Assembly: GCF_009557055.1 (NCBI RefSeq)
Contig: NZ_CP045649.1
Span: 2,827,501-2,891,500, forward strand
Source: Nocardioides sp. dk884
GTDB taxonomy: Bacteria > Actinomycetota > Actinomycetes > Propionibacteriales > Nocardioidaceae
DNA length: 64,000 nt
Reading direction: 5' to 3'
The notes under the pieces are model-generated. The model saw only the letters and a list, made by a program, of their open reading frames with translations, was not told where the DNA came from and did not search any database. Both the position numbers and the translations under genes were made by a program. Position 1 is the stretch's first letter. Each line of letters starts with the position of its first letter. This document shows positions 54,695 to 63,584 of this stretch, in pieces.

Positions 54695-55543
54695 GTGAGC
54701 TTCAGGGAGGTCGCCGACCGGGTGTGGGTCGCACGCCACGAGTGGTTCGACGTCAACGTCACGCTCGTCGGCGGCGCGGACGGGCTGCTCGTGGTGGACA
54801 CCCACGCCTCCGACGCAGCGGCGCGCGCCGTGATCGACGACGTGCGCCGCCTGGGCCGCGGGGAGGTCGTCGGGGTGGTCAACACCCACGAGCACTTCGA
54901 CCACACCTTCGGCAACGGCGCCTTCCGCCGCACCTACGGGCCGGTCCCGATCCACGCCCACGAGGTGGCCGCCGCCGCGACCCCCGAGGCCGGAGCGCGC
55001 GCCCAGCGGGAGTACGCCGCCGACCCCGACGACCCGCACCGCGACGAGGTCCTCGCGACCGAGGTCGTGCCCGCCGACCACCCGTTCTCCTCTGCCCGCG
55101 CGCTCGACCTGGGCGACCGCCTCGTCGAGCTGGTCCACCCCGGTCGCGGCCATACCGCCGGCGACCTGGTGGTGCGGGTGCCCGATGCCGACGTCCTGCT
55201 CGCCGGAGACCTGGTCGAGGAGTCGGCCCCGCCGTCGTACGGGCCGGACAGCCACCCGATGGAGTGGCCGCTGAGCCTGGACCTCGTGCTCTCGCTCACC
55301 ACCCCAGCGACCGTGGTCGTGCCCGGGCACGGCGCCCCGGTGGACCGCGCCTTCGTGGAGGAGCAGCGCGGGCTGCTCGGCGTGGTGGCCGAGACCGTCC
55401 GTGACCTCGCCGGGCGCGGCGTACCGCTCGAGGCGGCGCTGGCCGAGGCGGAGTGGCCGTGGCCGCGCGAGCACCTGGTGCACGCCGTCCGACGTGGCTA
55501 TGAGCACCTGCCGCGCGCGCAGCGCCGGTTGCCTCTCGTCTGA
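54695..55543 (+). CDS. Metallo-beta-lactamase fold hydrolase
   Basis: A 282-residue MBL-fold protein. The metal motif is NTHEHFDH (HxHxDH), preceded by VVDTHASDAAARAVIDDVRRLGRGEV. Later ligands are LVHPGRGHTAGDLVVRVPDADVLLAGDLVEES and VVPGHGAPVDR. The GTG start at 54695 gives VSFREVADRVWVARHEWFDVNVTLVGGADGLLVVDTH, a usual N-terminus. The substrate is unknown; relatives hydrolyse thioesters or lactones. It starts 24 bp after the DUF2470 gene on the same strand and may share its iron control. Confidence 0.87.
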   Translation: MSFREVADRVWVARHEWFDVNVTLVGGADGLLVVDTHASDAAARAVIDDVRRLGRGEVVGVVNTHEHFDHTFGNGAFRRTYGPVPIHAHEVAAAATPEAGARAQREYAADPDDPHRDEVLATEVVPADHPFSSARALDLGDRLVELVHPGRGHTAGDLVVRVPDADVLLAGDLVEESAPPSYGPDSHPMEWPLSLDLVLSLTTPATVVVPGHGAPVDRAFVEEQRGLLGVVAETVRDLAGRGVPLEAALAEAEWPWPREHLVHAVRRGYEHLPRAQRRLPLV

Positions 55544-55551
55544 GCGGGTAC
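55528..55551 (+). promoter_or_regulatory. Candidate sigma-B/F-type promoter before the small acidic protein
   Basis: GTTGCC (55528-55533), a 12-bp spacer and GGGTAC (55546-55551). The predicted start near 55558 almost coincides with the ATG at 55560. The sequence GGGTACTCCGGG is the same as in the katE promoter region. Confidence 0.45.
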
Positions 55552-55559
55552 TCCGGGGC

Positions 55560-55778
55560 ATGAGCGAGGAGACCCCGCGACCCGACCCGGCCCCGTCCCA
55601 CGAGCACGTCCACGTCGACATCCCGGACGACGAGCTGCCCGAGGACCTGCGGCCCACCGACGACAACCCGTTGGCCAAGGGCCTCCCGCCCGGCGAGGGC
55701 GTGCCCGACCTGCTCGAGGCGGGCAAGCACGCCACCGAGGACGACGAGGACGACCAGGCCGCCGAGCGCCAGGCGTAG
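55560..55778 (+). CDS. Small acidic protein (72 aa)
   Basis: A 72-residue, strongly acidic protein (SEETPRPDPAPSHEHVHVDIPDDELPEDLRPTDDNPLAKGLPPGEGV, then a tail of Asp and Glu). No membrane helix or known domain. It is probably disordered. It starts 17 bp after the MBL gene, with an almost leaderless GGGTAC promoter lying in that gap and the end of the MBL gene. It could be a stress-induced protein; function unknown. Confidence 0.65.
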   Translation: MSEETPRPDPAPSHEHVHVDIPDDELPEDLRPTDDNPLAKGLPPGEGVPDLLEAGKHATEDDEDDQAAERQA

Positions 55779-55851
55779 CGCAGGTCACACCGACACCCTC
55801 GCGCGGCGCGTCTCGCCCGGACTGTCGGTGGGCCGACCTAGCGTGGTGCGG

Positions 55852-56697
55852 GTGACCGATCGTTACGGCTCCGACGTCCTCTCCGGTGACTGGCGTGCGC
55901 CCAAGCGCGGGCGCGCCGTCGAGACCTCCGCCGACCCCGGCCTCGTCGTCGAGGAGGTCACCACCGACTGGGTGGGCGAGATCGTCGCGGTGGACCGCGA
56001 CCTGCACACCGTCACCCTCGAGGACCGGCGTCACAAGCGCCGCACGTTCCCGCTGGGCGCCGGCTTCCTGCTGGAGGGCAAGCCGGTCATCCTCACCGCC
56101 CCGGTGCGCCGGGTCGCGCCCGCGAAGCCGACCCGCACCGCGTCCGGCTCGGTGGCCGTCCACGACGCCAAGGCGCGCGTCGCGCGCGCCAGCCGCATCT
56201 TCGTGGAGGGCCGCCACGACGCCGAGCTGGTCGAGAAGGTCTGGGGCGACGACCTGCGCATCGAGGGCGTGGTCGTGGAGTTCCTCGGCGGCGTCGACGA
56301 CCTCGCCGACCACCTGGTCGACTTCAAGCCCGGTCCGCAGCGGCGCGTCGGCGTGCTGGTCGACCACCTGGTCCCGGGCTCGAAGGAGTCCCGCATCGCC
56401 CAGGGCATCGCCCGCTCCGCGGTGGGCAAGCACGTCTTGATCGTCGGCCACCCGTTCATCGACGTGTGGCAGGCGGTCAAGCCCGACCGGCTGGGGCTGG
56501 CGCAGTGGCCCACGATCCCGCGCTCGATCGAGTGGAAGAAGGGCGTGTGCCAGCACCTCGGCTGGCCGCACCGCAACCAGACCGACATCGCGCGGGCCTG
56601 GCAGCACATCCTGGGCAAGGTCTCGTCCTACAACGACCTCGAGCCCGCACTGCTCGGGCGGGTCGAGGAGCTCATCGACTTCGTGACCGCCGAGTGA
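55852..56697 (+). CDS. DUF3097 family protein
   Basis: A 281-residue protein of the actinobacterial DUF3097 family. It opens VTDRYGSDVLSGDWRAPKRGRAVE, has a beta-barrel part (TDWVGEIVAVDRDLHTVTLEDRRHKRRTFPLGAGFLLEGKPVIL) and a Toprim-like part with SRIFVEGRHDAELVEKVWGDDLRIEGVVVEFLGGVDDL and GVLVDHLVPGSKESRIA, where Glu and Asp could bind metal. A nucleic-acid role is suggested by the Toprim pattern. GTG at 55852 lies seven bases after TAGCGT, so it may be leaderless; GTGs at 55843 and 55828 are alternatives. Confidence 0.88.
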   Translation: MTDRYGSDVLSGDWRAPKRGRAVETSADPGLVVEEVTTDWVGEIVAVDRDLHTVTLEDRRHKRRTFPLGAGFLLEGKPVILTAPVRRVAPAKPTRTASGSVAVHDAKARVARASRIFVEGRHDAELVEKVWGDDLRIEGVVVEFLGGVDDLADHLVDFKPGPQRRVGVLVDHLVPGSKESRIAQGIARSAVGKHVLIVGHPFIDVWQAVKPDRLGLAQWPTIPRSIEWKKGVCQHLGWPHRNQTDIARAWQHILGKVSSYNDLEPALLGRVEELIDFVTAE

Positions 56698-56713
56698 GCT
56701 CCCCGACCGTCGC

Positions 56714-57145
56714 TCAGCTGCGCAGCATGTAGCCCTCAGCGTCCTTGCTGTCGGTGGCCAGGATGATGATGCCGTCGATGAAGGGCCACAGCGCGCCGAT
56801 GCCGCAGGTCACGATCGTCACCACCAGCTGGGCGATGCCGATGCCGGTGTAGCCGGCGTAGAGCCGGCCGATGCCCAGCGGGAGCAGCAGCTGCAGCAGG
56901 CCGGCGACGAGCTTGGACTTCTCCGAGTACGGGATGCCGGTCGTCGGGTGCACGCCGTACGGCGCACCGGGCACCGCGCCCGGGACTCCGCCGTAGGGCG
57001 GGTAGGCCTGGCCGTAGCCGGGAGGCTGCTGGCCGTACGGCGGAGGCGGCTGCTGGGCGTACGGCTCCTGGCCGTAGGGCTGCTGGCCGTACGGCGAGGA
57101 CTGGTCGTCGTCCTCGGGGCGGGGGTACTCGGGTCCCTGGGTCAT
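56714..57145 (-). CDS. TM2 domain protein
   Basis: A 143-residue membrane protein. A Pro/Gln/Tyr-rich N-terminal half contains repeated PYGQQP units. The TM2 domain follows: SKLVAGLLQLLLPLGIGRLYAGYTGIGIAQLVVTIVTCGIGALWPFIDGIIIL, two helices with the GxGRLYAG turn. Function of the family in bacteria is unknown. It converges with the DUF3097 gene and lies downstream of hemW. Confidence 0.87.
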   Translation of the reverse strand: MTQGPEYPRPEDDDQSSPYGQQPYGQEPYAQQPPPPYGQQPPGYGQAYPPYGGVPGAVPGAPYGVHPTTGIPYSEKSKLVAGLLQLLLPLGIGRLYAGYTGIGIAQLVVTIVTCGIGALWPFIDGIIILATDSKDAEGYMLRS

Positions 57146-57173
57146 GGCGTGCAGCCTAGGGGTCGCGGGGCGG

Positions 57174-57195
57174 TCGCGGGGGCCGGTCCCCGCGA
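57174..57195 (-). terminator. Hairpin after hemW
   Basis: TCGCGGGG (57174-57181) pairs with CCCCGCGA (57188-57195) over GCCGGT, 48 bp after the hemW stop on the minus strand and before the TM2 gene. Confidence 0.45.
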
Positions 57196-57242
57196 ACGGC
57201 GACCGGGACCAGGGAGATCTCAGGGTCGGGACGGCTCGCGGG

Positions 57243-58481
57243 TCAGGGCAGCAGGTCGCGGACCACCGCGTCGGCCAGCAGACGCCCCTGCCGGGTCAGC
57301 ACCAGCCGCTCGGTGCCGGCCTCGAGCAGCCCGCGGTCCCGCAAGTCGGGCACCGCCTGGCGTCCGACCGGATCGAGCACGGCCGGGTCGAGGCCCTCGC
57401 GCAGCCGCAGCTCGAGCAGGACCCGCTCGACGTGCCGGTCCTCGGCGGCGAGCACCTCGCGGGCGTGGGCGGGGCTGCGGTCAGCGGCCAGCCGGTCGGC
57501 GTACGCAGCGGGGTGCTTGACGTTCCACCAGCGCACCCCGCCGATGTGGGAGTGCGCGCCCGGTCCGACGCCCCACCAGTCCGCGCCGGTCCAGTAGAGC
57601 TCGTTGTGCCGACAGCGCGCGGAGTCGTCCCCGGGCACGCCGCGGGCCCAGTTGGAGACCTCGTACCACCCGAGTCCGGCGGCGGTGAGCCGCTCGTCGG
57701 CCAGGACGTACTTGTCGGCCAGGTCGTCCTCGTCGGGCATCGCCAGCTCGCCGCGGCGCACCCGGCGGGCCAGCGCGGTGCCGTCCTCGACGATGAGGGA
57801 GTACGCCGAGACGTGGTCGGGCTCGCAGGCCAGGGCGGCCTCCAGCGAGGTCTCCCAGTCGGCGAGCGACTCCCCCGGCGTGCCGTAGATCAGGTCCAGG
57901 CTGACCTGCTCGAACCCCGCGGCGCGGGCCCACTCCACCGCCGCCGGCACCCGGCGCGGGTCGTGGGTGCGGTCCAGCACGGCGAGGACCTCGGGGACGG
58001 CCGACTGCATGCCGAAGGAGATCCGGGTGAAGCCGGCCGCGCGCAGCGCGTCGAGGTCGCGCAGGCTCACCGAGTCGGGGTTGGCCTCGGTGGTGACCTC
58101 GGCACCCGGGGCGAGCCCGAACTCGGTGTCGATGGCGGCCAGGATGCTGCCCAGGTCGGCGGGGCTCAGCAGGGTGGGCGTGCCGCCGCCGAGGAAGACC
58201 GTCTGCACCGGCACGTGACGCTCACCGAGCACCGCGCGGGCGCGTCGTACCTCCGCGACGGCGGCCTGGGCGTAGGTCGCCCGCGAGGCGCCGGGCGCGG
58301 TCCCGACCGGCCCCAGCTCGGCGGCGGTGTAGGTGTTGAAGTCGCAGTAGCCGCAGCGCACCGTGCAGAACGGGACGTGCACGTAGAACCCGAAGGGACG
58401 CTCCCCCACTCCGGCGAGCGCGGAGGCGGGAAGGGATCCGTCCAGCGGGACGGGGTCCCCGTCGGGGAGCGCGGAGGGCAT
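57243..58481 (-). CDS. hemW: Radical SAM haem chaperone HemW
   Basis: A 412-residue radical SAM protein of the HemW family (formerly annotated as coproporphyrinogen III oxidase). The cluster motif is Cys39-x3-Cys43-x2-Cys46 (FCTVRCGYC), with FYVHVPF before it. VFLGGGTPTLL, EANPDSVSLRDLDALRAAGFTRISFGMQS, SLDLIYGTPGES and the C-terminal HemN winged-helix domain follow. HemW delivers haem to respiratory enzymes. The Cys that continues HemN's fourth position is absent, as in HemW (CDFNTY). ATG at 58481. Confidence 0.93.
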   Translation of the reverse strand: MPSALPDGDPVPLDGSLPASALAGVGERPFGFYVHVPFCTVRCGYCDFNTYTAAELGPVGTAPGASRATYAQAAVAEVRRARAVLGERHVPVQTVFLGGGTPTLLSPADLGSILAAIDTEFGLAPGAEVTTEANPDSVSLRDLDALRAAGFTRISFGMQSAVPEVLAVLDRTHDPRRVPAAVEWARAAGFEQVSLDLIYGTPGESLADWETSLEAALACEPDHVSAYSLIVEDGTALARRVRRGELAMPDEDDLADKYVLADERLTAAGLGWYEVSNWARGVPGDDSARCRHNELYWTGADWWGVGPGAHSHIGGVRWWNVKHPAAYADRLAADRSPAHAREVLAAEDRHVERVLLELRLREGLDPAVLDPVGRQAVPDLRDRGLLEAGTERLVLTRQGRLLADAVVRDLLP

Positions 58482-58540
58482 GCCCCGATTGTCCCACCGC
58501 AGGCTCCGAGCGGCACGTTGAGGACACTCGGTCCCCCGGC

Positions 58541-61500
58541 TCACTGGAAGTCGCGGGAGCGGTGCCGGGCGCGCAGGGCGGCGCCGGCCTGGGGGTAGAG
58601 CTCCTCGAGCGGGCCGAGCCGGTCGGCGACGAGGTTGGTGACCCCGTCGGAGCGCTCGAGCATGCCGCGGATCACCATGCCGGCGGCCGACATCGCGGTG
58701 CGGCGGTGACGGCGCCACAGCCCGGCGCTGCAGATCACGTTGAGCATGCCGGTCTCGTCCTCGAGGTTGAGGAACGTGGTGCCGCCCGCGGTCCCCGGGC
58801 GCTGGCGGTGCACGACCAGCCCGGCGACGGTGACCCGGCGACCCGGCTCGGCGGTGCGCAGGTCGGCCACCGAGAGCAGCCCGGCGCGGCGCAGGTGCTC
58901 GCGCAGGTGGGTGAACGGGTGCCCGCCGGGGGTGATCCCGGTGGCCCACAGGTCGGCCATCGTGGTCTCGACCGCGTCCATCTCGGGCAGCATCGGCGCC
59001 GGCGCCGCCACCCGCAGCCCCTCGAGCTGGTCGGGGGACTCGGTCCACCCGGCGTTCCACAGCGCCTGGCGCCGGCTCAGCCCGCTGTCGTCGAAGACCC
59101 CGGCGGTGGCCAGCGCCTCGAGCTGGCGGGTGTCGAGCCGGGCGCGGCGCGAGAGGTCGGCCTGGTCGGTGAAGGGGTGCTCGGCGCGCGCCGCGACGAT
59201 CCGCTCCGCGACGTCGGCGCCGATCCCGCGCACCGAGTCCAGCCCCAGCCGCACGGCGTACGCCGTGTCGCGGCGGTGCCCGGGGGTCGGGTCGGGCGTC
59301 CCCGGCACCCAGTCGGTGCGCCGCTGGTCGCGCAGGCAGCCGTCGGGCCCGACCGCTCCGGGGGCGGCGCCGGGCCGCAGCTCGAGGTCGGCGCGCGCCG
59401 CGGAGCGCATCAGGTCGGGGCGCAGCACCTCGACCCCGTGGCGCCGCGCGTCGCCGGTGAGCGACTGCGGGGAGTAGAAGCCCATCGGCTGGGCGCGCAG
59501 CAGCGCGGCGAGGAAGGCCGCCGGGTAGTGCAGCTTGAACCACGAGCTGGCGTAGACGAGCTTGGCGAAGGAGAGCGCGTGGCTCTCGGCGAAGCCGAAG
59601 TTGGCGAAGGAGAGAATCTTGACGTAGATCGCCTCGGCGTCCTCGCCGGTGATGCCCTTGGCGGCCATCCCGGCGAAGAGCTTCTCCTTGATCGACTCGA
59701 TCCGCTCCACGCCGCGCTTGGAGCCCATCGCCCGGCGCAGCAGGTCGGCCTCATCAGGGGTGCAGTCGCCGAGCGTGCGGGCCATGTCCATCAGCTGCTC
59801 CTGGAACAGCGGCACCCCCTTGGTGCGCTCCAGCACCGGCACCAGCGAGGCGTGCGGGTAGTCGACCGGCTCGCGGCCGGTGGCCCGGCGGATGTAGGGG
59901 TGCACCGCCCCGCCCTGGATCGGGCCCGGGCGGATCAGCGCGATCTCGATGGCCAGGTCGTAGAACTCCCGCGGTCGCAGCCGCGGCAGGGTGCCGATCT
60001 GCGCGCGGCTCTCCACCTGGAAGACCCCGACAGAGTCGCCGCGGCACAGCATGTCGTAGACCGCCGGCTCCTCCTTGGGGATCGTCGCGAGCTCCCAGCG
60101 CTCCCCCAGGTGGTCGCCGACGATGCGCATCATGTGATCCAGCGCGCCGAGCATGCCGAGCCCGAGCAGGTCGAACTTGACCAGGCCCATGTATTCGCAG
60201 GAGTCCTTGTCCCACTGCAGCACCGTGCGCTTGTCCATCCGGGCCCGCTCGATCGGGCAGACCTCGCCGATCGGCCGCTCGGTGAGCACCATCCCGCCGG
60301 AATGGATGCCGAGGTGGCGCGGCGCCCCCAGCAGCTGCTCGGCCAGCGCCACCACCGCGGCCGGGATCTCGTGCTCGCCGTCCTCCCCCTGGCCGCTCCG
60401 GTCGCCGTCGCGGGGCGGGACCTCGATCCGGCTCCAGCTGGTGATCTGCTTGGACCAGGCGTCCTGCTGGCCCGGCGAGTGCCCGAGCGCCTTGGCGGCG
60501 TCACGGACCGCCATCTTGGGGCGGTAGCCGATGACGTTGGCGACCTGGGCGGCGTTGCGCCGGCCGTAGGTCTCATAGACCCACTGGATCACCTCCTCGC
60601 GCCGGTCGGAGTCGAAGTCGACGTCGATGTCGGGCTCCTCGTCGCGGTGCTCGGAGATGAAGCGCTCGAAGGGCAGCCGGTAGTAGACCGGGTCGATCGC
60701 GGTGATCCCGAGCGCGAAGCAGACAGCGGAGGCGGCCGCCGAGCCCCTGCCCTGGCACAGGATCCCCTGGGAACGGGCGAACGCGACGATGTCGTGGACG
60801 ATGACGAAGTAGCCGGCGAAGTCCTTGCGCTCGATCACCGCCAGCTCGTGGTCGACCTTGAGCCGGGCGTCGTGCTCCAGCGGGGTCCCGGCGTAGCGCT
60901 CCGCGAACCCGCGCTCGGTGAGCTCGCGCAGCCAGCTGATCGGGGTGTGCCCCGGCGGGATGTTCTGCTTCGGCAGCCGCGGGCTGGCCTTCTGCAGGTC
61001 GAAGGCGAGCTCGTCGGCCAGCTGCACCGAGCGCTGCACCACACCGGGGTGCCGCGCGTAGCGGCGTGCCATCTCCTCACCGGTGCGCAGGCAGGCCGTC
61101 CCGGCCGGCGGCAGCCAGCCGGCGAGCTCGGTGAGGCTGCGCCGGGCCCGGATCGCGGCCATCGCGCCGGCCAGGTGGTGGCCCTCCGGGCGGGCGTGGT
61201 GGACGTTGTTGGTGGCCACGCACGGCAGCCCCCGCTCGCGCGCGATCGCGGCCAGCAGGTCGTCGTGGGCGCTGTCGAGCGGCAGCCCGTGGTCGGTCAG
61301 CTCGACCACGACGTGCTCGCGGCCGAACAGGTCGACGAGACGGTCCAGCCGCGCCGCCGCCGTCCGCGGGTCCGGAGTCGGCCCCGCCAGTGCCTGGCGC
61401 ACCGCCCCCTTGCGGCACCCGGTCAGCACCAGCCAGTGGCCGCGGCCGCGCTCGGCGAGCTCCTCGAGGTCGTAGTCGGGGCGGCCCTTCTCGTCGCCGC

Positions 61501-61990
61501 GCAGCTGGGCCTCGGTGATCGCGCCGGCCAGCCGGTGATAGCCCTCCACCCCCCGGGCGAGCACCAGCAGGTGGGTGCCCTCCGGGTCGGCCACGCCCAG
61601 CTGGGGCCGGGTCAGCCCGAGGGAGAGCTCGGCGCCGTGGACCGTGCGCAGGTCGCGGCCGTCGCCGCGCGCGTGCAGCTGGGCGGCCTCGGCGAACAGC
61701 GGGGCGCCGTAGAACCCGTCGTGGTCGGTGATCGCCAGCCCGTGCAGCCCGAGCCGCAGCGCCTCGCGCACCAGCTGGTCGGGGGTGCTGGCGCCGTCGA
61801 GGAAGCTGTAGCTGCTGTGGCAGTGCAGCTCGGCGTACGGCGTGGCGACGACGTCGGGGCGCGGCACGTCGGCGGCGCTCGCGCTCTGGCGGCGCCGCGA
61901 CACCGGGGCGTCGTCCTGCCCGGCGCGCGCCCGCCCGGAGAGCCGGCGCTCGAGCTCGCCCCACGGCATCTGCGGGTTGTTCCAGCCCAT
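58541..61990 (-). CDS. dnaE2: Error-prone DNA polymerase DnaE2 (ImuC)
   Basis: A 1149-residue C-family polymerase. The N-terminal PHP domain starts YAELHCHSSYSFLDGASTPDQLV and has ITDHDGFYGAP and VATNNVHHARPEGH. The polymerase core has CQGRGSAAASAVCFALGITAIDP, PDIDVDFDSDRREEVIQWVYE with catalytic aspartates, and VQWDKDSCEYMGLVKFDLLGLGML. The C-terminus has the OB fold (VTVAGLVVHRQRPGTAGGTTFLNLEDETG). It is the translesion enzyme of the ImuA'-ImuB-DnaE2 mutasome, usually under SOS control. It lies 28 bp after imuB. ATG at 61990 matches relatives (MGWNNPQMPWGELERRL). Confidence 0.95.
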   Translation of the reverse strand: MGWNNPQMPWGELERRLSGRARAGQDDAPVSRRRQSASAADVPRPDVVATPYAELHCHSSYSFLDGASTPDQLVREALRLGLHGLAITDHDGFYGAPLFAEAAQLHARGDGRDLRTVHGAELSLGLTRPQLGVADPEGTHLLVLARGVEGYHRLAGAITEAQLRGDEKGRPDYDLEELAERGRGHWLVLTGCRKGAVRQALAGPTPDPRTAAARLDRLVDLFGREHVVVELTDHGLPLDSAHDDLLAAIARERGLPCVATNNVHHARPEGHHLAGAMAAIRARRSLTELAGWLPPAGTACLRTGEEMARRYARHPGVVQRSVQLADELAFDLQKASPRLPKQNIPPGHTPISWLRELTERGFAERYAGTPLEHDARLKVDHELAVIERKDFAGYFVIVHDIVAFARSQGILCQGRGSAAASAVCFALGITAIDPVYYRLPFERFISEHRDEEPDIDVDFDSDRREEVIQWVYETYGRRNAAQVANVIGYRPKMAVRDAAKALGHSPGQQDAWSKQITSWSRIEVPPRDGDRSGQGEDGEHEIPAAVVALAEQLLGAPRHLGIHSGGMVLTERPIGEVCPIERARMDKRTVLQWDKDSCEYMGLVKFDLLGLGMLGALDHMMRIVGDHLGERWELATIPKEEPAVYDMLCRGDSVGVFQVESRAQIGTLPRLRPREFYDLAIEIALIRPGPIQGGAVHPYIRRATGREPVDYPHASLVPVLERTKGVPLFQEQLMDMARTLGDCTPDEADLLRRAMGSKRGVERIESIKEKLFAGMAAKGITGEDAEAIYVKILSFANFGFAESHALSFAKLVYASSWFKLHYPAAFLAALLRAQPMGFYSPQSLTGDARRHGVEVLRPDLMRSAARADLELRPGAAPGAVGPDGCLRDQRRTDWVPGTPDPTPGHRRDTAYAVRLGLDSVRGIGADVAERIVAARAEHPFTDQADLSRRARLDTRQLEALATAGVFDDSGLSRRQALWNAGWTESPDQLEGLRVAAPAPMLPEMDAVETTMADLWATGITPGGHPFTHLREHLRRAGLLSVADLRTAEPGRRVTVAGLVVHRQRPGTAGGTTFLNLEDETGMLNVICSAGLWRRHRRTAMSAAGMVIRGMLERSDGVTNLVADRLGPLEELYPQAGAALRARHRSRDFQ

Positions 61991-62018
61991 CAGTCCCACC
62001 TCCGCGACATCGTGGCCA

Positions 62019-63584
62019 TCAGTCGTACGCCGCCTCGGTGCACCAGGTGTCCCCGGCGCTGTCGTAGGTGAGCAGCCATGCCCGGCCATCGACGCCCACC
62101 AGCTGGAAGCGGGCGATGCGGCGCGGCGCGACACCCGGGGGCGTCTCCCACCACAGCTCCTCCACCGGCCACGGACCGGTCCAGGCGGCGACCTGCTGCC
62201 AGCCGTCGGCGGGCCCGGGACGGAACTGCGCCGGCGCGCCGCTGGTCGCGCCCCGCTCGTCGACGACCACGACGGTGCCGTCGGCAGCGAGCACCCGGGC
62301 CTCCCAGGGGGTGCTGAGCACCCGGGCCGGGGCCGGCGGCGGGATGCTGCCCGGCCAGGGCAGCTCGCGGGGGCGCAGGTCGGTCGGGCGTTCCCCCCAC
62401 GGCACCAGGCTCTGCCGCTCGGCCGGCGAGCGTCCGCCCTGGAGCACCGGGGCCACCACCGCCTCGTGGCCGAGCATGCCCTGCACCCGGGCGATGCCGC
62501 GCTCGACCCGCTCGTCGGTGCCGCCCCACAGCCCGTCGGCATGCACCGAGTCGGGCACCGCGGTCTCCGGCACCAGCCGGACCAGCTCCACCGGTGCGCG
62601 CACCGCGCCGCCGCGGAACCCGCCCTGCAGCTGCCAGTGCAAGCGGTCGACGAGGTCGGAGGCGCTGAACCAGCGCGGGTGCAGCCAGGTGCGCGAGGAG
62701 ACGACCGTCCCCTCGCACTCCACCTCCACCCGCACCTCGGTGCAGGCCAGGTTGCGCGCGGCGAGGGAGGCGACGAACTCCTCGGCGGTGCGTCGGGCGC
62801 TGAAGCAGACGGTCTCGGCGGAGTCCAGCGGCGGCTCGAAGCCGATCTCGCGGACCAGGTCGGGAGGCGGGGTGCGCGGGGCGAGCAGGGTGTGGTCGGC
62901 ACCGAGCACCACCTGCTGCACCCAGGCGGTGCGGGCACCGAACCGGGCGCGCACGTCGGCCGGCGGCAGTCCCGCCAGCGCGCCGAGGGTGCGCAGGCCG
63001 AGGCGACGCAGCAGCCCGACCGCGTCGGGGTCCTCGAGCACCTCGACCGGCAGGTCGCCCAGGAACGCCGCGGACTCCCCCACCGGCACCACGGTGCTCT
63101 CCTGGGGGCGGGCGTGGCGGGCGGCCTGCTCGGCGGTGAAGAGCTCGTCGGCCACCCCGGCGCGACAGTCCCACACCCCCAGCGCCACCAGCCGCTCGGC
63201 GAAGACGGCGGCCGCCTCCGCCTCCCCGCCGTAGTAGCGCCCCGGCGAGCGCAGCGCGACCAGTCCCGGGCGCAGCGGCGCGACCCCGGGCTGGAGCTCC
63301 TCCAGCGCGGCCAGCACGTCCTCGAAGGAGCGGGCGTCGCGGTCGGGGTTCGCGCCCAGCACCACCAGCTCGGGGCAGCGCGACTGCGCGTCGCGCCGGC
63401 GCATCCCGCGGCGTACGCCGAAGCCCCGCGCGGCGCCGTTGCAGGCGTGCACGGTGTTGGCGACGAAGACCGCGGCCGGCAGGTGGGCGGGCTGGCCCTC
63501 CTCCGCCAGCGCGGCCACCACCGGCCAGTCGGGGCACCACAGCACCAGCACGCGGGTGCGGGGGCGGGTCGTCGTCGCGCCCAT
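62019..63584 (-). CDS. imuB: Y-family polymerase-like mutasome hub ImuB
   Basis: A 521-residue Y-family polymerase homologue without catalytic activity. The fold is visible (RVLVLWCPDWPVVAALAEEGQP, VHACNGAARGFGVRRGMRRRDAQSRCPELVVL), but the acidic residues of active Y-family enzymes are missing: the SIDE motif is replaced by RSPGRYYGGEAEAA. ImuB links the beta clamp, ImuA' and DnaE2. Its start ATG at 63584 shares one base with the imuA' stop (TGATG), so translation is coupled. Confidence 0.93.
   Translation of the reverse strand: MGATTTRPRTRVLVLWCPDWPVVAALAEEGQPAHLPAAVFVANTVHACNGAARGFGVRRGMRRRDAQSRCPELVVLGANPDRDARSFEDVLAALEELQPGVAPLRPGLVALRSPGRYYGGEAEAAAVFAERLVALGVWDCRAGVADELFTAEQAARHARPQESTVVPVGESAAFLGDLPVEVLEDPDAVGLLRRLGLRTLGALAGLPPADVRARFGARTAWVQQVVLGADHTLLAPRTPPPDLVREIGFEPPLDSAETVCFSARRTAEEFVASLAARNLACTEVRVEVECEGTVVSSRTWLHPRWFSASDLVDRLHWQLQGGFRGGAVRAPVELVRLVPETAVPDSVHADGLWGGTDERVERGIARVQGMLGHEAVVAPVLQGGRSPAERQSLVPWGERPTDLRPRELPWPGSIPPPAPARVLSTPWEARVLAADGTVVVVDERGATSGAPAQFRPGPADGWQQVAAWTGPWPVEELWWETPPGVAPRRIARFQLVGVDGRAWLLTYDSAGDTWCTEAAYD

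Noticed and set aside
58562..62071. 1169-codon open frame on the plus strand opposite dnaE2
   Set aside because: It is the antisense mirror of dnaE2/imuB, made of Val/Gly/Ala/Arg-rich sequence without any domain; such frames are normal at this GC content.
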